Assembly: GCF_002871005.1 (NCBI RefSeq)
Contig: NZ_PHSN01000025.1
Span: forward strand, 1 to 60,497
Direction of reading: 5' to 3'
DNA: 60,497 nucleotides
DNA from: Acidimangrovimonas sediminis
GTDB taxonomy: Bacteria; Pseudomonadota; Alphaproteobacteria; Rhodobacterales; Rhodobacteraceae
Numbering within the stretch: position 1 is the first letter of the stretch; each line of letters begins with the position of its first letter. Below, piece by piece: positions 29,021 through 38,890 of this stretch. Made by a program: the position numbers and the translations under genes. The notes under the pieces are model-generated. The model was not told where the DNA came from, searched no databases, and was given only the letters and a program-made list of their open reading frames with translations.

Positions 29021-31435
29021 TCAGTGCGGCACGGAGGCCGACGGCCCCGCGCTGCCCGAGGCCTTGGCGGCGGCAAGAGCCGCGGCCTCCTCGGCCTCCT
29101 CGTCCCATTCCACCGGCTCGGGCATCCGCACCAGCGCATGCTTGAGAACCTCGCGCACGTTCGAGACGGGGATGATCGTCAGCCCCTCCTTCACGTTGTC
29201 GGGGATCTCGGGCAAGTCCTTGGCGTTCTCTTCCGGGATCAGCACGGTCTTGATACCGCCGCGCAGCGCCGCCATCAGCTTCTCCTTCAGCCCGCCGATC
29301 GCCAGCGCGTTGCCGCGCAGCGTGACCTCGCCGGTCATGGCGATGTCCTTGCGCACCGGGATGCCGGTCAGCACCGAGACGATCGCCGTCACCATCGCCA
29401 GACCCGCCGAAGGGCCATCCTTGGGCGTCGCGCCCTCGGGGACGTGGACGTGGATGTCGGTCTTCTCGAACTTCGGCGGTTTCACCCCCAGTTCGGGCGC
29501 AACGGAGCGCACGAAGGACGACGCCGCGTCGATCGATTCCTTCATCACGTCGCCAAGCTTGCCGGTGGTCTTCATCCGGCCCTTGCCCGGCAGCTTCAGC
29601 GCCTCGATCGAAAGAAGCTCCCCTCCGACGCTCGTCCAGGCCAGACCGGTGACGACACCGACCTGATCCTCTTTCTCGGCCAGGCCGTAGCGGAACTTCT
29701 TCACGCCGAGGAACTCCTCGAGGTTCTCGGGCGTGACCTCAACCTTCTTGACCTTGCCCTTGACGATCTCGGTCACGGCCTTCCGCGCGATCTTCGCGAT
29801 CTCGCGTTCAAGGCTCCGCACCCCTGCCTCGCGGGTGTAGGTGCGCACCATCTCGGTCAGCGCCTCGTCGGTGATCGAGAATTCGCCCTTCTTCAGGCCA
29901 TGGCCCTTGATCTGCTTCGGCAGCAGGTGCTGCTTGGCGATCTCGCGCTTCTCGTCCTCGGTGTAGCCCGCCAGCGGGATGATCTCCATCCGGTCCAGAA
30001 GCGGCCCCGGCATGTTGTAGGAGTTCGCCGTGGTCAGGAACATCACATTCGACAGGTCGTATTCCACCTCGAGGTAGTGATCGACGAAGGTCGCGTTCTG
30101 TTCGGGGTCAAGCACCTCGAGCATCGCGCTGGCCGGGTCGCCGCGGAAGTCCTGCCCCATCTTGTCGATCTCGTCGAGCAGGATGAGCGGGTTGGTCGTC
30201 TTGGCCTTCTTCATCGCCTGGATGATCTTGCCGGGCATGGAACCGATATAGGTCCGGCGGTGGCCGCGGATCTCGCTCTCGTCACGCACGCCGCCAAGCG
30301 AGATGCGGATGAACTCGCGCCCCGTGGCCTTGGCCACGCTGCGCCCGAGCGAGGTCTTGCCCACGCCGGGAGGACCCACGAGGCACAGGATCGGGCCCTT
30401 GAGCTTGGCCGACCGCGCCTGCACGGCGAGGTATTCGACGATCCGCTCCTTGACCTTCTCAAGCCCGAAGTGGTCCTTGTCGAGAACCTCCTCGGCCTTG
30501 CCGAGATCCTTCTTCACGCGGCTCTTCTTGCCCCACGGCACGCCCAGAAGCCAGTCGAGGTAGTTGCGCACGACGGTCGCCTCCGCGCTCATCGGGCTCA
30601 TCGACTTCAGCTTCTTCAGCTCGGCATCGGCCTTCTCGCGCGCTTCCTTCGAAAGCTGCGTGGCCTCGATCCGCTCCTCCAGTTCGGCGACCTCGTTCTG
30701 GCCGTCCTCACCGTCGCCGAGCTCCTTCTGAATGGCCTTCATCTGCTCATTCAGGTAATACTCGCGCTGGGTGCGCTCCATCTGGCTTTTGACGCGGGTC
30801 TTGATCTTCTTCTCGACCTGCAGGACCGACATCTCGCCCTGCATCAGGCCATAGACCTTCTCAAGCCGCTCGGCCACGTCGAGGGTTTCCAGAAGCTCCT
30901 GCTTCTGCGCCACCTCGATACCCAGATGCCCGGCCACGAGATCGGCCAGACGTGCGGGTTCCGAGGTCTCGGCCACGGCGGCCAGGGCCTCTTCGGGGAT
31001 GTTCTTCTTGATCTTGGCGTAGCGCTCGAACTCGTCGCCAACCGAACGGGTCAGCGCGGTCACGGTGTCGCCATCGCCCGGAAGCTCGGTCAGAAGCGCG
31101 GCCTCCGCCTCGAAGAAATCCTCGTTCGGAAGAAAGTCGGTGATGCGCACGCGCGCGCGGCCCTCGACCAGCACCTTCACGGTGCCGTCGGGCAGTTTCA
31201 GAAGCTGCAGGACATTGGCCAGCACGCCGGCCTTGTAGATGCCGTCGGTGCCGGGGTCGTCCTCGGCGGGGTCGATCTGGCTGGACAGCAGGATCTGCTT
31301 GTCGTCCGCCATCACCTCTTCCAGCGCCCGCACCGATTTCTCGCGCCCCACGAAGAGCGGCACGATCATGTGCGGGAAGACCACGATGTCGCGCAGCGGC
31401 AGCACCGGGTAGCTGGGCAATAGGGTCTCGGTCAT
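29021..31435 (-). CDS. lon: ATP-dependent protease La
   Basis: Cytosolic AAA+ serine protease for misfolded and regulatory proteins. 804 residues, the normal length. LON substrate-binding domain from residue 10 ([23 protein letters not shown]), coiled coil (about 200-310), AAA+ with Walker [10 protein letters not shown] and Walker [11 protein letters not shown], and the protease domain with catalytic Ser676 ([11 protein letters not shown]) and Lys719 ([11 protein letters not shown]). The ATG at 31435 has AAAGGAACGCAC upstream. Its upstream region carries a possible heat-shock promoter. Confidence 0.97.
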   Translation of the reverse strand: MTETLLPSYPVLPLRDIVVFPHMIVPLFVGREKSVRALEEVMADDKQILLSSQIDPAEDDPGTDGIYKAGVLANVLQLLKLPDGTVKVLVEGRARVRITDFLPNEDFFEAEAALLTELPGDGDTVTALTRSVGDEFERYAKIKKNIPEEALAAVAETSEPARLADLVAGHLGIEVAQKQELLETLDVAERLEKVYGLMQGEMSVLQVEKKIKTRVKSQMERTQREYYLNEQMKAIQKELGDGEDGQNEVAELEERIEATQLSKEAREKADAELKKLKSMSPMSAEATVVRNYLDWLLGVPWGKKSRVKKDLGKAEEVLDKDHFGLEKVKERIVEYLAVQARSAKLKGPILCLVGPPGVGKTSLGRSVAKATGREFIRISLGGVRDESEIRGHRRTYIGSMPGKIIQAMKKAKTTNPLILLDEIDKMGQDFRGDPASAMLEVLDPEQNATFVDHYLEVEYDLSNVMFLTTANSYNMPGPLLDRMEIIPLAGYTEDEKREIAKQHLLPKQIKGHGLKKGEFSITDEALTEMVRTYTREAGVRSLEREIAKIARKAVTEIVKGKVKKVEVTPENLEEFLGVKKFRYGLAEKEDQVGVVTGLAWTSVGGELLSIEALKLPGKGRMKTTGKLGDVMKESIDAASSFVRSVAPELGVKPPKFEKTDIHVHVPEGATPKDGPSAGLAMVTAIVSVLTGIPVRKDIAMTGEVTLRGNALAIGGLKEKLMAALRGGIKTVLIPEENAKDLPEIPDNVKEGLTIIPVSNVREVLKHALVRMPEPVEWDEEAEEAAALAAAKASGSAGPSASVPH

Positions 31436-31505
31436 GTGCGTTCCTTTCTGGCGGAAGGGTCCGGCCCCGACATTTCGGCGACCACCGCCCTCCCCTGGTC
31501 CTGCC

Positions 31506-31539
31506 ATCTAATTTGGGTGTCGCGGGGGTGGGGTTCAAC
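31506..31539 (-). promoter_or_regulatory. Possible RpoH (sigma-32) promoter of lon
   Basis: On the minus strand GTTG, 18 bases, CCCAAATTAG, close to the alphaproteobacterial heat-shock pattern CTTG-N17/18-CYTATNT. It ends about 70 bases before the lon ATG, and lon is a known heat-shock gene. The match is partial. Confidence 0.35.
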
Positions 31540-31604
31540 CTCGGCCCCGCGGCTTTGAACCACAATGGACTGTGGAGAGACAGGGAGCAAGCGGACAATA
31601 TGGC

Positions 31605-31681
31605 GTATCCTCCGGGCCCTGACGGCCCGGGGAATACCTGTACCGGGAAGTCATCCGGCCCGCCGCGAAACGCCGGGCCGG
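31605..31681 (-). terminator. Two hairpins downstream of the old yellow enzyme gene
   Basis: The first hairpin after the gene has arms CGGGCCGG and CCGGCCCG (31655-31681), 16 bases past the stop at 31697. A second, longer one has 14-base arms with two mismatches (31605-31618 and 31624-31637). Neither has a T-run; they probably separate this gene from lon. Confidence 0.45.
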
Positions 31682-31696
31682 GGAAAGCGCGCGGCC

Positions 31697-32785
31697 TCAG
31701 GCCGCGTCGAGGGCCGGATAGTCGGTATAGCCCTTGGCCCCGCCGCCATACATCGTGTCACGGTCGATCTCGTTCAAGGCCGCGCCAGCCTTCAGACGCG
31801 CCACGAGGTCGGGGTTCGCGATGAACGGCCGACCGAAGGCCACAAGGTCGGCACGCCCGCTCTCGACGGCCTCTACCGCCATCTCCCGGTCGTAGCCGTT
31901 GTTGGCCATGTAAGCGCCTTGGAACAGGCCGCGCAGTTCCGCGATGCTCTGTCCTTCGGCCAGCTCGCGCGAGCCGCCGGTGGCCCCCTCGACCATGTGA
32001 AGATATGCCAGGCCGAAGCGGTTCAGCCCGGGCACCACATAGCGGAAGGTCCCCATCGGATCGGCGTCGTCGATTCCGTTGGCGGGGCTGAAGGGCGACA
32101 GGCGCAGACCGGTCCGGTCGCCGCCGATCTCGTCGGTCACCGCCTCGAGCACCTCCATCAGGAGCCGCGCGCGGTTCTCGACCGGCCCGCCGTAATCGTC
32201 GGTGCGGGTATTGGCTCCGGTCTTCAGGAACTGGTCGAGAAGGTAGCCGTTCGCGCCATGCACCTCGACCCCGTCGAACCCGGCCTCCATCGCCAGCTTG
32301 GCCGCGCGGCGGTAATCCTCGATCGTCTCGGCGATCTGGTCGAGGGTCAGCGCCAGCGGCATCGACGTCTCCTCGAACCCCTTGTGGGTGAAGGTCTTGA
32401 CCCCGGCCGCAAGGGCCGAAGGCGCGACCGGTGGCAGCCCCTCGGGCTGGATCGAGACATGGCTGATCCGGCCGACATGCCAGAGCTGCACGACGATCCT
32501 GCCGCCCTCGGCATGCACCGCGTCAGTCACCTGCTTCCACGCCGCGGCCTGTGCCTCGGTGTAGATGCCCGGGGTCTGGATATAGCCCTTGCCGCGCGGC
32601 GAGATCTGGGTCGCCTCGGTGATGATCAGCCCGGCAGACGCCCGCTGACGGTAGTATTCGACATGCATCTCGCCGACCTCGTCGGTCTCGTCGTCGGCAC
32701 GGTTGCGGGTCAGCGGTGCCATCACGATGCGGTTCTGCATCTCGATCGCGCCCGCGGTGAAGGGCTGGAACAGCTTCTCTGTCAT
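31697..32785 (-). CDS. nemA: Old yellow enzyme (N-ethylmaleimide reductase-like alkene reductase)
   Basis: FMN-dependent NAD(P)H:flavin oxidoreductase that reduces activated alkenes such as N-ethylmaleimide, enones or nitro compounds. 362 residues. N-terminal FMN motif IVMAPLTRNRA, QLWHVGRISH with the active-site His of the His-x2-x2-Asn type (GVEVHGANGYLLDQFL has the second His and Asn), RTDDYGGPVENRARLLMEV, and the C-terminal phosphate site DLVAFGRPFIANPDL. GCAAGGAGATCCC precedes the ATG. Single gene between lon and tgt. The electrophile-stress function fits soxR being near, but no SoxR box is seen upstream. Confidence 0.9.
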   Translation of the reverse strand: MTEKLFQPFTAGAIEMQNRIVMAPLTRNRADDETDEVGEMHVEYYRQRASAGLIITEATQISPRGKGYIQTPGIYTEAQAAAWKQVTDAVHAEGGRIVVQLWHVGRISHVSIQPEGLPPVAPSALAAGVKTFTHKGFEETSMPLALTLDQIAETIEDYRRAAKLAMEAGFDGVEVHGANGYLLDQFLKTGANTRTDDYGGPVENRARLLMEVLEAVTDEIGGDRTGLRLSPFSPANGIDDADPMGTFRYVVPGLNRFGLAYLHMVEGATGGSRELAEGQSIAELRGLFQGAYMANNGYDREMAVEAVESGRADLVAFGRPFIANPDLVARLKAGAALNEIDRDTMYGGGAKGYTDYPALDAA

Positions 32786-32932
32786 GGGATCTCCTTGCGG
32801 GTCTCGTGGTTGCCGTCTCGGGCACGTGGATCGCGCCCGGTCGACACCAGAGCTAGGCGCCCCCCGCGATGCGGCAAGGTCCCGCGTCGGCGCGCCACAC
32901 CGGGCCTGCCCGGGTGACGTCGTGCAAAGCGG

Positions 32933-34072
32933 TCAGAGCCGCTCGATATCCCCCTCGGCACGCAAGGCGTGGAACTGCACCACGAAACTGTCGAGAGTGT
33001 TGCCTGCAATGGCCCCGCGCAGCCCCGCCATCAGTTCCTGGAAGTAATGCAGGTTGTGCCAGGTCAGCAGCATCGAGGCGATGATCTCGCCCGAGCGCAC
33101 GACATGGTGAAGATAGGCGCGGCTGTAGCCCCGACAGGCCGGGCAGGTGCAGTCTTCGTCCAGCGGGCGCGGATCCTCGGCGTGGCGGGCGTTGCGCAGG
33201 TTGACCTGCCCCCGCCGGGTCCAGGCCTGGCCCGTGCGCCCCGAGCGCGAGGGCAGCACGCAATCCATCATGTCGACGCCGCGCTGCACCGCGCCCACGA
33301 TGTCATCGGGCTTGCCCACCCCCATCAGATAGCGCGGCCTGTCGGCGGGCAGCTGGCCGGGCGCATAATCCAGCACGCCGAACATCGCCTCCTGCCCCTC
33401 GCCAACCGCCAGCCCACCGATCGCGTAACCGTCGAACCCGATCTTCACCAGCGCCTCGGCGCTTTCGGCGCGCAGCTCCTCGGTCACCCCGCCCTGCTGG
33501 ATCCCGAACAGCGCATGCCCCGGCCGGTCGCCGAAGGCATCGCGCGAACGCTGCGCCCACCTCATCGACAGGCGCATCGCCTCGGCCACCCTCTCGTCGG
33601 TGGCGGGCAGCGCCGGGCATTCGTCGAAACACATCACGATGTCGGAGCCCAGCAGGCGCTGGATCTCCATGCTGCGCTCCGGCGTCAGATGGTGTTCCGA
33701 CCCGTCGATGTGAGAGCGGAACTTCACCCCCTCCTCGGTCATCTTGCGCAGGTCGGAAAGGCTCATCACCTGAAAGCCGCCGGAATCCGTGAGGATCGGT
33801 CGCTCCCAGTTCATGAACCTGTGCAACCCGCCCAGCCGCGCCACCCGCTCGGCGCCGGGGCGCAGCATGAGGTGATAGGTATTGCCCAGAAGGATGTCGG
33901 CCCCGGTGGCCCGCACGCTTTCGGGCATCATCGCCTTGACGGTTGCGGCGGTGCCCACGGGCATGAAGGCGGGGGTGCGGATCTCGCCCCTCGAGGTCGA
34001 GATCACGCCGGTCCGCGCCCGTCCATCGGTCGCGTCGATGCGAAAGCCGAATTTTCCCGTGCTGCCGTCCAT
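32933..34072 (-). CDS. tgt: tRNA-guanine transglycosylase (queuosine synthesis)
   Basis: Exchanges guanine 34 of GUN-anticodon tRNAs for preQ1. 379 residues from the ATG at 34072 with GGAAAGGG upstream; an in-frame codon at 34111 is less likely. Catalytic region [10 protein letters not shown], second active-site stretch [20 protein letters not shown], and the zinc site [16 protein letters not shown] are complete. queA is not in the window. Confidence 0.96.
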   Translation of the reverse strand: MDGSTGKFGFRIDATDGRARTGVISTSRGEIRTPAFMPVGTAATVKAMMPESVRATGADILLGNTYHLMLRPGAERVARLGGLHRFMNWERPILTDSGGFQVMSLSDLRKMTEEGVKFRSHIDGSEHHLTPERSMEIQRLLGSDIVMCFDECPALPATDERVAEAMRLSMRWAQRSRDAFGDRPGHALFGIQQGGVTEELRAESAEALVKIGFDGYAIGGLAVGEGQEAMFGVLDYAPGQLPADRPRYLMGVGKPDDIVGAVQRGVDMMDCVLPSRSGRTGQAWTRRGQVNLRNARHAEDPRPLDEDCTCPACRGYSRAYLHHVVRSGEIIASMLLTWHNLHYFQELMAGLRGAIAGNTLDSFVVQFHALRAEGDIERL

Positions 34073-34323
34073 GCGATACCCTTTCCAATCCCGCGCCCGC
34101 TTCTGCGCCAACCCGCATCAAAAGCCAAGCCCGGCGCCGACACCAACCAGACCGATGTCTCGTAGACCGCGGCGCCCACCAGACCGGCGCCGCTCTCCAA
34201 GGCCCCATCTGGTGCCCCCAACCGGGCCATCCAGATCGCCAAAGCCTCAACCCGATGCCCCTCCCCTCTCGCGTCGCCGGGAAATTTCCACCCGGAAGAC
34301 CCAGCCCACCCCATCCCGTCCCA

Positions 34324-34370
34324 CTTTCTGCTCGAAAATATCCCGGGGGGTGCAGGGGGCGGCGCCCCCG
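34324..34370. repeat. Intergenic repeat family, copy C
   Basis: CTTTCTGCTCGAAAATATCC then CGGGGGG and the hairpin GGGGGC-GGC-GCCCCC. Same order of blocks as copies A and B; here between divergent genes, so it is not simply a terminator. Confidence 0.7.
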
Positions 34371-34464
34371 CCGGCGCGCGCGCAGCCACACCGCCCCCCT
34401 TCACCGGGGGCCGAAACCTCGCCCGCGTGCCCTGCAACCCCGCCCCCGCTCTCCCGCCGCCGCC

Positions 34465-34509
34465 CTGGACCTCGGCGTACCGGACCTCGGCGCACTGGAC
34501 CTCGGCGCA
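34465..34509. repeat. Three 15-base tandem units
   Basis: CTGGACCTCGGCGTA, CCGGACCTCGGCGCA, CTGGACCTCGGCGCA, ending 43 bases before the start of the next gene. Confidence 0.8.
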
Positions 34510-34552
34510 TGCATTTCCTATATCTTCTCTCAACAATCGCGCGAGAGACGAC

Positions 34553-34918
34553 ATGACCGCAGAAGCTGCACAACCCGCCGAGGGCGATCCCCTGATCCGC
34601 CCCTCGACGACCGAGCACCCGCTCTACGACCAGGTGGTCGAGGCCTGCCGCACGGTCTACGACCCCGAGATCCCGGTGAACATCTTCGACCTCGGCCTCG
34701 TCTACACGGTCGAGATCAACGATGCGGGCGAGGTCGGCGTGGTGATGACCCTGACCGCCCCGGGCTGCCCCGTCGCCGGCGAGATGCCCGGCTGGGTCGC
34801 CGAGGCGATCGAGCCGCTGCCCGGCGTCAAGAGCGTCGACGTCCAGATGACCTTCGACCCGCCCTGGGGCATGGACATGATGTCGGAAGAGGCACGGCTG
34901 GAACTCGGCTTCATGTAA
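34553..34918 (+). CDS. MIP18/DUF59 Fe-S assembly protein (SufT-like)
   Basis: 121-residue member of the DUF59 family that assists maturation of Fe-S proteins; in alphaproteobacteria this form closes the suf operon. The domain fills residues 25-121: VYDPEIPVNIFDLGLVYTVEI, the conserved TAPGCPVAGEMPGWV with Cys, and DPPWGMDMMSEEARLELGFM at the end. An SufA-type gene follows about 700 bases later. SufBCD and SufS are not in the window, so this is a separate locus or the tail of one cut by rearrangement. Confidence 0.88.
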   Translation: MTAEAAQPAEGDPLIRPSTTEHPLYDQVVEACRTVYDPEIPVNIFDLGLVYTVEINDAGEVGVVMTLTAPGCPVAGEMPGWVAEAIEPLPGVKSVDVQMTFDPPWGMDMMSEEARLELGFM

Positions 34919-34929
34919 GACCGCCCCCC

Positions 34930-35484
34930 ATGACCGAACGCGAGAAGATGCTTGCCGGGCTGCCCTATGACCCGGGCGACCCGGAGTTGCGGCAGATGCG
35001 CCGCCGCTCGCAGGCACTGGTGCGCGACTACAACGCCACGATCAGCGGCGAGACGGACGCGCGGGCGGCCGTGATGAGCCAGCTGCTGGGGACCTGGAAC
35101 GAGGCAGTGATCCTTCCGCCCTTCCACGCCGACTATGGTACCCATGTCCATTTCGGCCCCGGCTGCTTCATGAACTTCGGCGGCATCATCCTCGACGTCT
35201 GCGAAGTCCGGATCGGCGCGCGCACCCAGATCGGCCCGGCGGTGCAGATCCTGGCCGCCGACCACCCGCGCGATGCCGAAAGCCGCGCCAAGGGGGTGGA
35301 GTTCGGACGTCCGGTGACCATCGGCGCGGATGTCTGGATCGGCGGCGGCGCGATCGTGCTGCCCGGCGTCACCGTGGGCGACGGCGCGGTGATCGGCGCC
35401 GGCAGCGTGGTGACGCGCGACGTGGCGCCCAACGCGACCGTGGGCGGAAATCCCGCGCGGGTGCTGACCCGGCGCGCGGACTGA
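34930..35484 (+). CDS. Sugar O-acetyltransferase (maltose/galactoside acetyltransferase family)
   Basis: Left-handed beta-helix trimeric acetyltransferase that uses acetyl-CoA to acetylate a sugar, 184 residues. N-terminal MAT segment EREKMLAGLPYDPGDPEL; hexapeptide repeats from about residue 70; catalytic His in AADHPRDAE; C-terminal VGGNPARVL. It begins 11 bases after the DUF59 stop with no clear ribosome binding site (GACCGCCCCCC), so it may be translated by reinitiation. Confidence 0.88.
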   Translation: MTEREKMLAGLPYDPGDPELRQMRRRSQALVRDYNATISGETDARAAVMSQLLGTWNEAVILPPFHADYGTHVHFGPGCFMNFGGIILDVCEVRIGARTQIGPAVQILAADHPRDAESRAKGVEFGRPVTIGADVWIGGGAIVLPGVTVGDGAVIGAGSVVTRDVAPNATVGGNPARVLTRRAD

Positions 35485-35646
35485 CGGCGCCCTCGCCGAA
35501 AGGCTGTGCAGGGCGGGGTGCGTCGCTTGCGTATTTGCGGAACAATGAAAGACGGGGGCCGGAAAGGTCGGCGGGCCACCCTTGAGAAATCGCCCCCGCG
35601 GGACTAAGTTGACTCCCGTACACAGGAATATCCCGCAGGTCCCCCA

Positions 35647-35997
35647 ATGTTCGGCATCCCCGGCAAGCAGGCCGTCACCCTCACCCCCACCGCGGCCACC
35701 CAGGTTCGCAAGCTGATGCAGCGCGACAACACCGCCGGCCTCCGGATCGGCGTAAAGAAGGGCGGCTGCGCCGGCATGGAATACACCATGGATTACGTGG
35801 CCGAGGTCGACCCGATGGACGAGGTCGTCGAACAGGACGGCGCGCGGGTGATGATCGCGCCGATGGCGCAGATGTTCCTCTTCGGGACTGAGATCGATTA
35901 CCAGACCTCGCTTCTGGAATCCGGCTTCCGCTTCAACAATCCGAACGTGGTCGAAGCCTGCGGCTGCGGCGAGTCGATCAAGTTCGCCGACATGTGA
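35647..35997 (+). CDS. sufA: A-type Fe-S carrier (SufA/IscA/HesB family)
   Basis: Accepts and delivers Fe-S clusters. 116 residues; the three family cysteines are Cys41 in KKGGCAGMEY and the C-terminal pair in EACGCGES. TLTPTAATQVRKLM is the usual N-terminal start. Whether it is SufA or ErpA cannot be decided from sequence; position near the DUF59 gene favours Suf. Confidence 0.92.
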   Translation: MFGIPGKQAVTLTPTAATQVRKLMQRDNTAGLRIGVKKGGCAGMEYTMDYVAEVDPMDEVVEQDGARVMIAPMAQMFLFGTEIDYQTSLLESGFRFNNPNVVEACGCGESIKFADM

Positions 35998-36016
35998 CCA
36001 GGGGGGCGGGCACGTC

Positions 36017-36430
36017 ATGGCGGCCGACCCCGAACTGATCGCCTACCTCAGGGACCTGTTCTCGGGCCTCGGCCCTATTTCGATGCGCCGGATGTTCTCG
36101 GGCGCCGGTCTCTATGCCGAGGACGACGCAATGTTCTGCCTCGTCGCCCGCGATACTGTCTACCTCAAGACCGATGCCGACACCCGCCCGCTCTTCGAGG
36201 CCGCCGGATCGGAGCCCTTCGCCTACGAGATGAACGGCCGCCGTCGCGCCCTCCCCTCCTTCATGACCCTGCCCGAGGCCGCGATGGACGATGCCGAGGA
36301 GGCGCTGCACTGGGCCCGCCTCGCCCTTCCGCCCGCCCGCGCCGCCGCCGCCGAGAAACGCGCCGAGAAGGCACGCAAGGCCGCCCGCCGCGCCGGCACG
36401 GGGCCGCGCAAGGCATCGCCCGCGGGCTGA
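36017..36430 (+). CDS. TfoX N-terminal domain protein
   Basis: 137 residues. The TfoX_N fold covers residues about 8-108 (LFSGLGPISMRRMFSGAGLYAEDDAMFCLVARDTVYLKTD, quoted as positions 15-53). The C-terminal 35 residues are Ala/Lys/Arg-rich and basic. Full-length TfoX/Sxy activates competence with a second C-terminal domain, which is missing here; stand-alone N domains have no established function. It starts 19 bases after sufA and is likely co-transcribed. Confidence 0.82.
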   Translation: MAADPELIAYLRDLFSGLGPISMRRMFSGAGLYAEDDAMFCLVARDTVYLKTDADTRPLFEAAGSEPFAYEMNGRRRALPSFMTLPEAAMDDAEEALHWARLALPPARAAAAEKRAEKARKAARRAGTGPRKASPAG

Positions 36431-36501
36431 GACGGTGAATTGGGGGCTTCCGGCCCCCGTCCGCAGCGGCTATCCCGGGGGAAATCAACCGGGAGAACCA
36501 C

Positions 36502-37251
36502 ATGCCGCGACCGAAGCTTGCCGCCGGGAACTGGAAGATGAACGGGGTCGGCGAAAGCCTGGCCGAGATCGACGCCCTCGCCAAGACCCACCCCGATCCG
36601 CGCTGCGAAGTGCTGATCTGCCCGCCCGCCACGCTGCTTGCGCGGATGGCCGACAACCTGGCCGAACACCCGATCTTCGTCGGCGGGCAGGATTGCCACT
36701 ATGCCGCCTCCGGGGCGCATACCGGCGACATCTCGGCCACCATGCTGATGGATGCGGGCGCCGATTACGTCATCCTCGGCCATTCCGAGCGCCGCACCGA
36801 CCATGGCGAGACCGACGAGGTGGTGCGCGCCAAGGTCGAGGCGGCCCTGGCCGCGGGCCTCGTCGCCGTGGTCTGCGTGGGCGAGACCGAGGCGCAGCGC
36901 GACGCTGAGACCACGCTCAAGGTCATCGGCGCGCAGCTTGCCGGCTCGATCCCCGACGACATGACAGCCGACACGCTTGTCGTGGCCTACGAGCCGGTCT
37001 GGGCCATCGGCACCGGCCGGACGCCGACGCTTGGGGAAATCGCCGAGGTGCACGACTTCCTCCGCGCCGAACTCGTCGGCCGGATCGGCCCCCAGGGCGA
37101 CGGCGTGCGGCTGCTCTACGGCGGCTCGGTGAAGCCCGGCAACGCGGCCGAGATCTTCGCGGTGTCGAATGTCGACGGCGCGCTGGTGGGTGGCGCCTCG
37201 CTCAAGGCCGCGGATTTCGGCGCCATCATCACGGCGCTGGAACAGGCCTGA
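36502..37251 (+). CDS. tpiA: Triosephosphate isomerase
   Basis: Interconverts dihydroxyacetone phosphate and glyceraldehyde-3-phosphate. 249 residues. Active-site residues: Asn and Lys in AAGNWKMNG (Asn10, Lys12), His in VILGHSERR (about His93), Glu in [16 protein letters not shown] (loop 6), and phosphate-binding [26 protein letters not shown] precedes the ATG. Followed by a palindromic terminator. Confidence 0.97.
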   Translation: MPRPKLAAGNWKMNGVGESLAEIDALAKTHPDPRCEVLICPPATLLARMADNLAEHPIFVGGQDCHYAASGAHTGDISATMLMDAGADYVILGHSERRTDHGETDEVVRAKVEAALAAGLVAVVCVGETEAQRDAETTLKVIGAQLAGSIPDDMTADTLVVAYEPVWAIGTGRTPTLGEIAEVHDFLRAELVGRIGPQGDGVRLLYGGSVKPGNAAEIFAVSNVDGALVGGASLKAADFGAIITALEQA

Positions 37252-37268
37252 TCCCTTGCTCTTGGCCC

Positions 37269-37313
37269 AAATACTCACGTCGCACCGGTCCAGCCGCCGC
37301 GACGTGAGTATTT
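37269..37313. terminator. Perfect 15-bp palindrome, bidirectional terminator between tpiA and der
   Basis: AAATACTCACGTCGC (37269-37283) and GCGACGTGAGTATTT (37299-37313) flank a 15-base loop, between convergent genes. AT-rich ends supply short T tracts in both directions (TATTTAATC; rightward and leftward). Confidence 0.75.
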
Positions 37314-37367
37314 AATCAAGAAAGAAGACAGGATCCGCGCCCCGCCGGGGCGGGCGCGGCTTTCCCC

Positions 37368-38843
37368 CTAGCCGTTCGCCGGGCCCTTGCCCAGGTGCTT
37401 CCGCAGCCGCGAGGGGGTGGTGTATTTCTTGGTCCGATAGGGGTTCTTGTCGCCCTGGCCGCGCAGCGTCAGGCGGATCGGCGTGCCCGGCATGTCGAAG
37501 CTTTCGCGCAGCCCGTTCACGAGGTAGCGCTTGTAACTGTCGGGCATTTCCTGCGGATGAGAACACATCACGACGAAGGCCGGCGGCCGCGTCTTCACCT
37601 GCGTCGCATAGCGCAGCTTGATCCGGCGGCCACCCGGCGCGGGCGGCGGGTGGGCCTCGGTCATCGCGCCCAGCCACTGGTTCAGCCGCGCCGTCGGCAC
37701 GCGCCGGTTCCAGATCTCATGCGCCTTGAGGATCGCGTCGTGCAGCCGGTCGAGACCACGGCCGGTCTTGGCCGAGACGGTGACCAGCGGCGCGCCCTTG
37801 AGCTGCGGCAGCAGCCGCTCGAACTGCTCCTTCAGCTCGCGCAGCTTGCCCTGGCGGTCTTCCTCGAGGTCCCACTTGTTGACGGCGACGACGACTGCGC
37901 GGCCCTCGCTCTCGGCGTAATCGGCGATCCGAAGGTCCTGGCTTTCGAACGGGATCTCGACGTCGAGGAGCACCACGACAACCTCGGCGAAGCGGACCGC
38001 CCGGAGGCCGTCGGAGACGGAGAGTTTCTCCACCTTGTCGGTGATCTTGGCACGCTTGCGCATCCCCGCGGTGTCGAAGATGCGGATCGGCGTGCCTTCC
38101 CATTCGGTCGCCAGCGAGATCGCGTCGCGGGTGATCCCCGCCTCGGGGCCGGTCAGCAGGCGGTCCTCGCCGAGGATATGGTTGATCAGCGTGGATTTCC
38201 CGGCGTTCGGCCGGCCGATCACCGCGATCTGCAGGGGTTTGGCCTTGGTCGGCGCGGGCACCGGGGCCGCGGCGGCCTCTTCCTCGGTCATCTCCTCGGG
38301 CAAGTCGACGTCGACCTCGGGCGCGTCGGCTTCGGCCCGCTCGGCATATTTGTCGGCCAGCGGCTGGAGCAGGCGGTAGAGGTCATCCATCCCCTCGCCA
38401 TGCTCGGCAGAGAGGCGCAGCGGCTCGCCCAGACCCAGCGCGTAGGCCTCGAGAACACCATCCTCGCCCGCCCGGCCCTCGGCCTTGTTCACGCCGAGGA
38501 TCACGGTCTTGCCGCTGCGGCGCAGGATGTCGGCAAAGCCCTGGTCCGAGGCCGTCACCCCCGCCCGCCCGTCGATCAGGAAGAGCGAGATGTCGGCCAT
38601 CGCCACTGCGCGCTCTGTCAGGCGCCGCATCCGGCCCTGAAGCGAATCGTCGGTGGCCTCCTCGAGGCCCGCCGTGTCGATCACGGTAAAGCGCAGGTCG
38701 CCGAGGCGCGCATCGCCCTCGCGCAGGTCGCGGGTCACGCCGGGCTGGTCGTCGACCAGCGCGAGGCGCTTGCCCACGAGGCGGTTGAACAGGGTGGACT
38801 TGCCCACGTTGGGCCGGCCCACGATGGCGAGGGTGAAGGACAT
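37368..38843 (-). CDS. der: Double-GTPase ribosome assembly factor Der (EngA)
   Basis: Essential 50S subunit assembly GTPase. 491 residues. First G domain: [12 protein letters not shown] (G1), DTAG (G3), NKAE (G4). Second: [22 protein letters not shown]-terminal KH-like domain starts at about residue 375 and includes [12 protein letters not shown] at the end. The linker has an acidic stretch [14 protein letters not shown]. Start at ATG 38843, 47 bases downstream of bamB; the bamB-der order is a widespread linkage. Confidence 0.97.
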   Translation of the reverse strand: MSFTLAIVGRPNVGKSTLFNRLVGKRLALVDDQPGVTRDLREGDARLGDLRFTVIDTAGLEEATDDSLQGRMRRLTERAVAMADISLFLIDGRAGVTASDQGFADILRRSGKTVILGVNKAEGRAGEDGVLEAYALGLGEPLRLSAEHGEGMDDLYRLLQPLADKYAERAEADAPEVDVDLPEEMTEEEAAAAPVPAPTKAKPLQIAVIGRPNAGKSTLINHILGEDRLLTGPEAGITRDAISLATEWEGTPIRIFDTAGMRKRAKITDKVEKLSVSDGLRAVRFAEVVVVLLDVEIPFESQDLRIADYAESEGRAVVVAVNKWDLEEDRQGKLRELKEQFERLLPQLKGAPLVTVSAKTGRGLDRLHDAILKAHEIWNRRVPTARLNQWLGAMTEAHPPPAPGGRRIKLRYATQVKTRPPAFVVMCSHPQEMPDSYKRYLVNGLRESFDMPGTPIRLTLRGQGDKNPYRTKKYTTPSRLRKHLGKGPANG

Positions 38844-38890
38844 GTCCCGCTCCGATCAGGTCGAAGCCGTCCGCCTACACGTTTGCGCGC

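Larger units (their letters stand above)
34073..34552. other. Divergent intergenic region tgt / Fe-S gene
   Basis: About 480 bases without a supported gene. It holds repeat copy C (34324-34370), a 15-base tandem repeat (34465-34509) and presumably both promoters. Low-complexity Pro/Arg reading frames cross it. Confidence 0.55.

Noticed and set aside
35610-35640. TTGACT followed by GGAATAT before sufA as a sigma-70 promoter or iron/Fe-S regulator site
   Set aside because: Spacing between hexamers is about 12 bases, too short, and I could not match the sequence to a known regulator motif with confidence.
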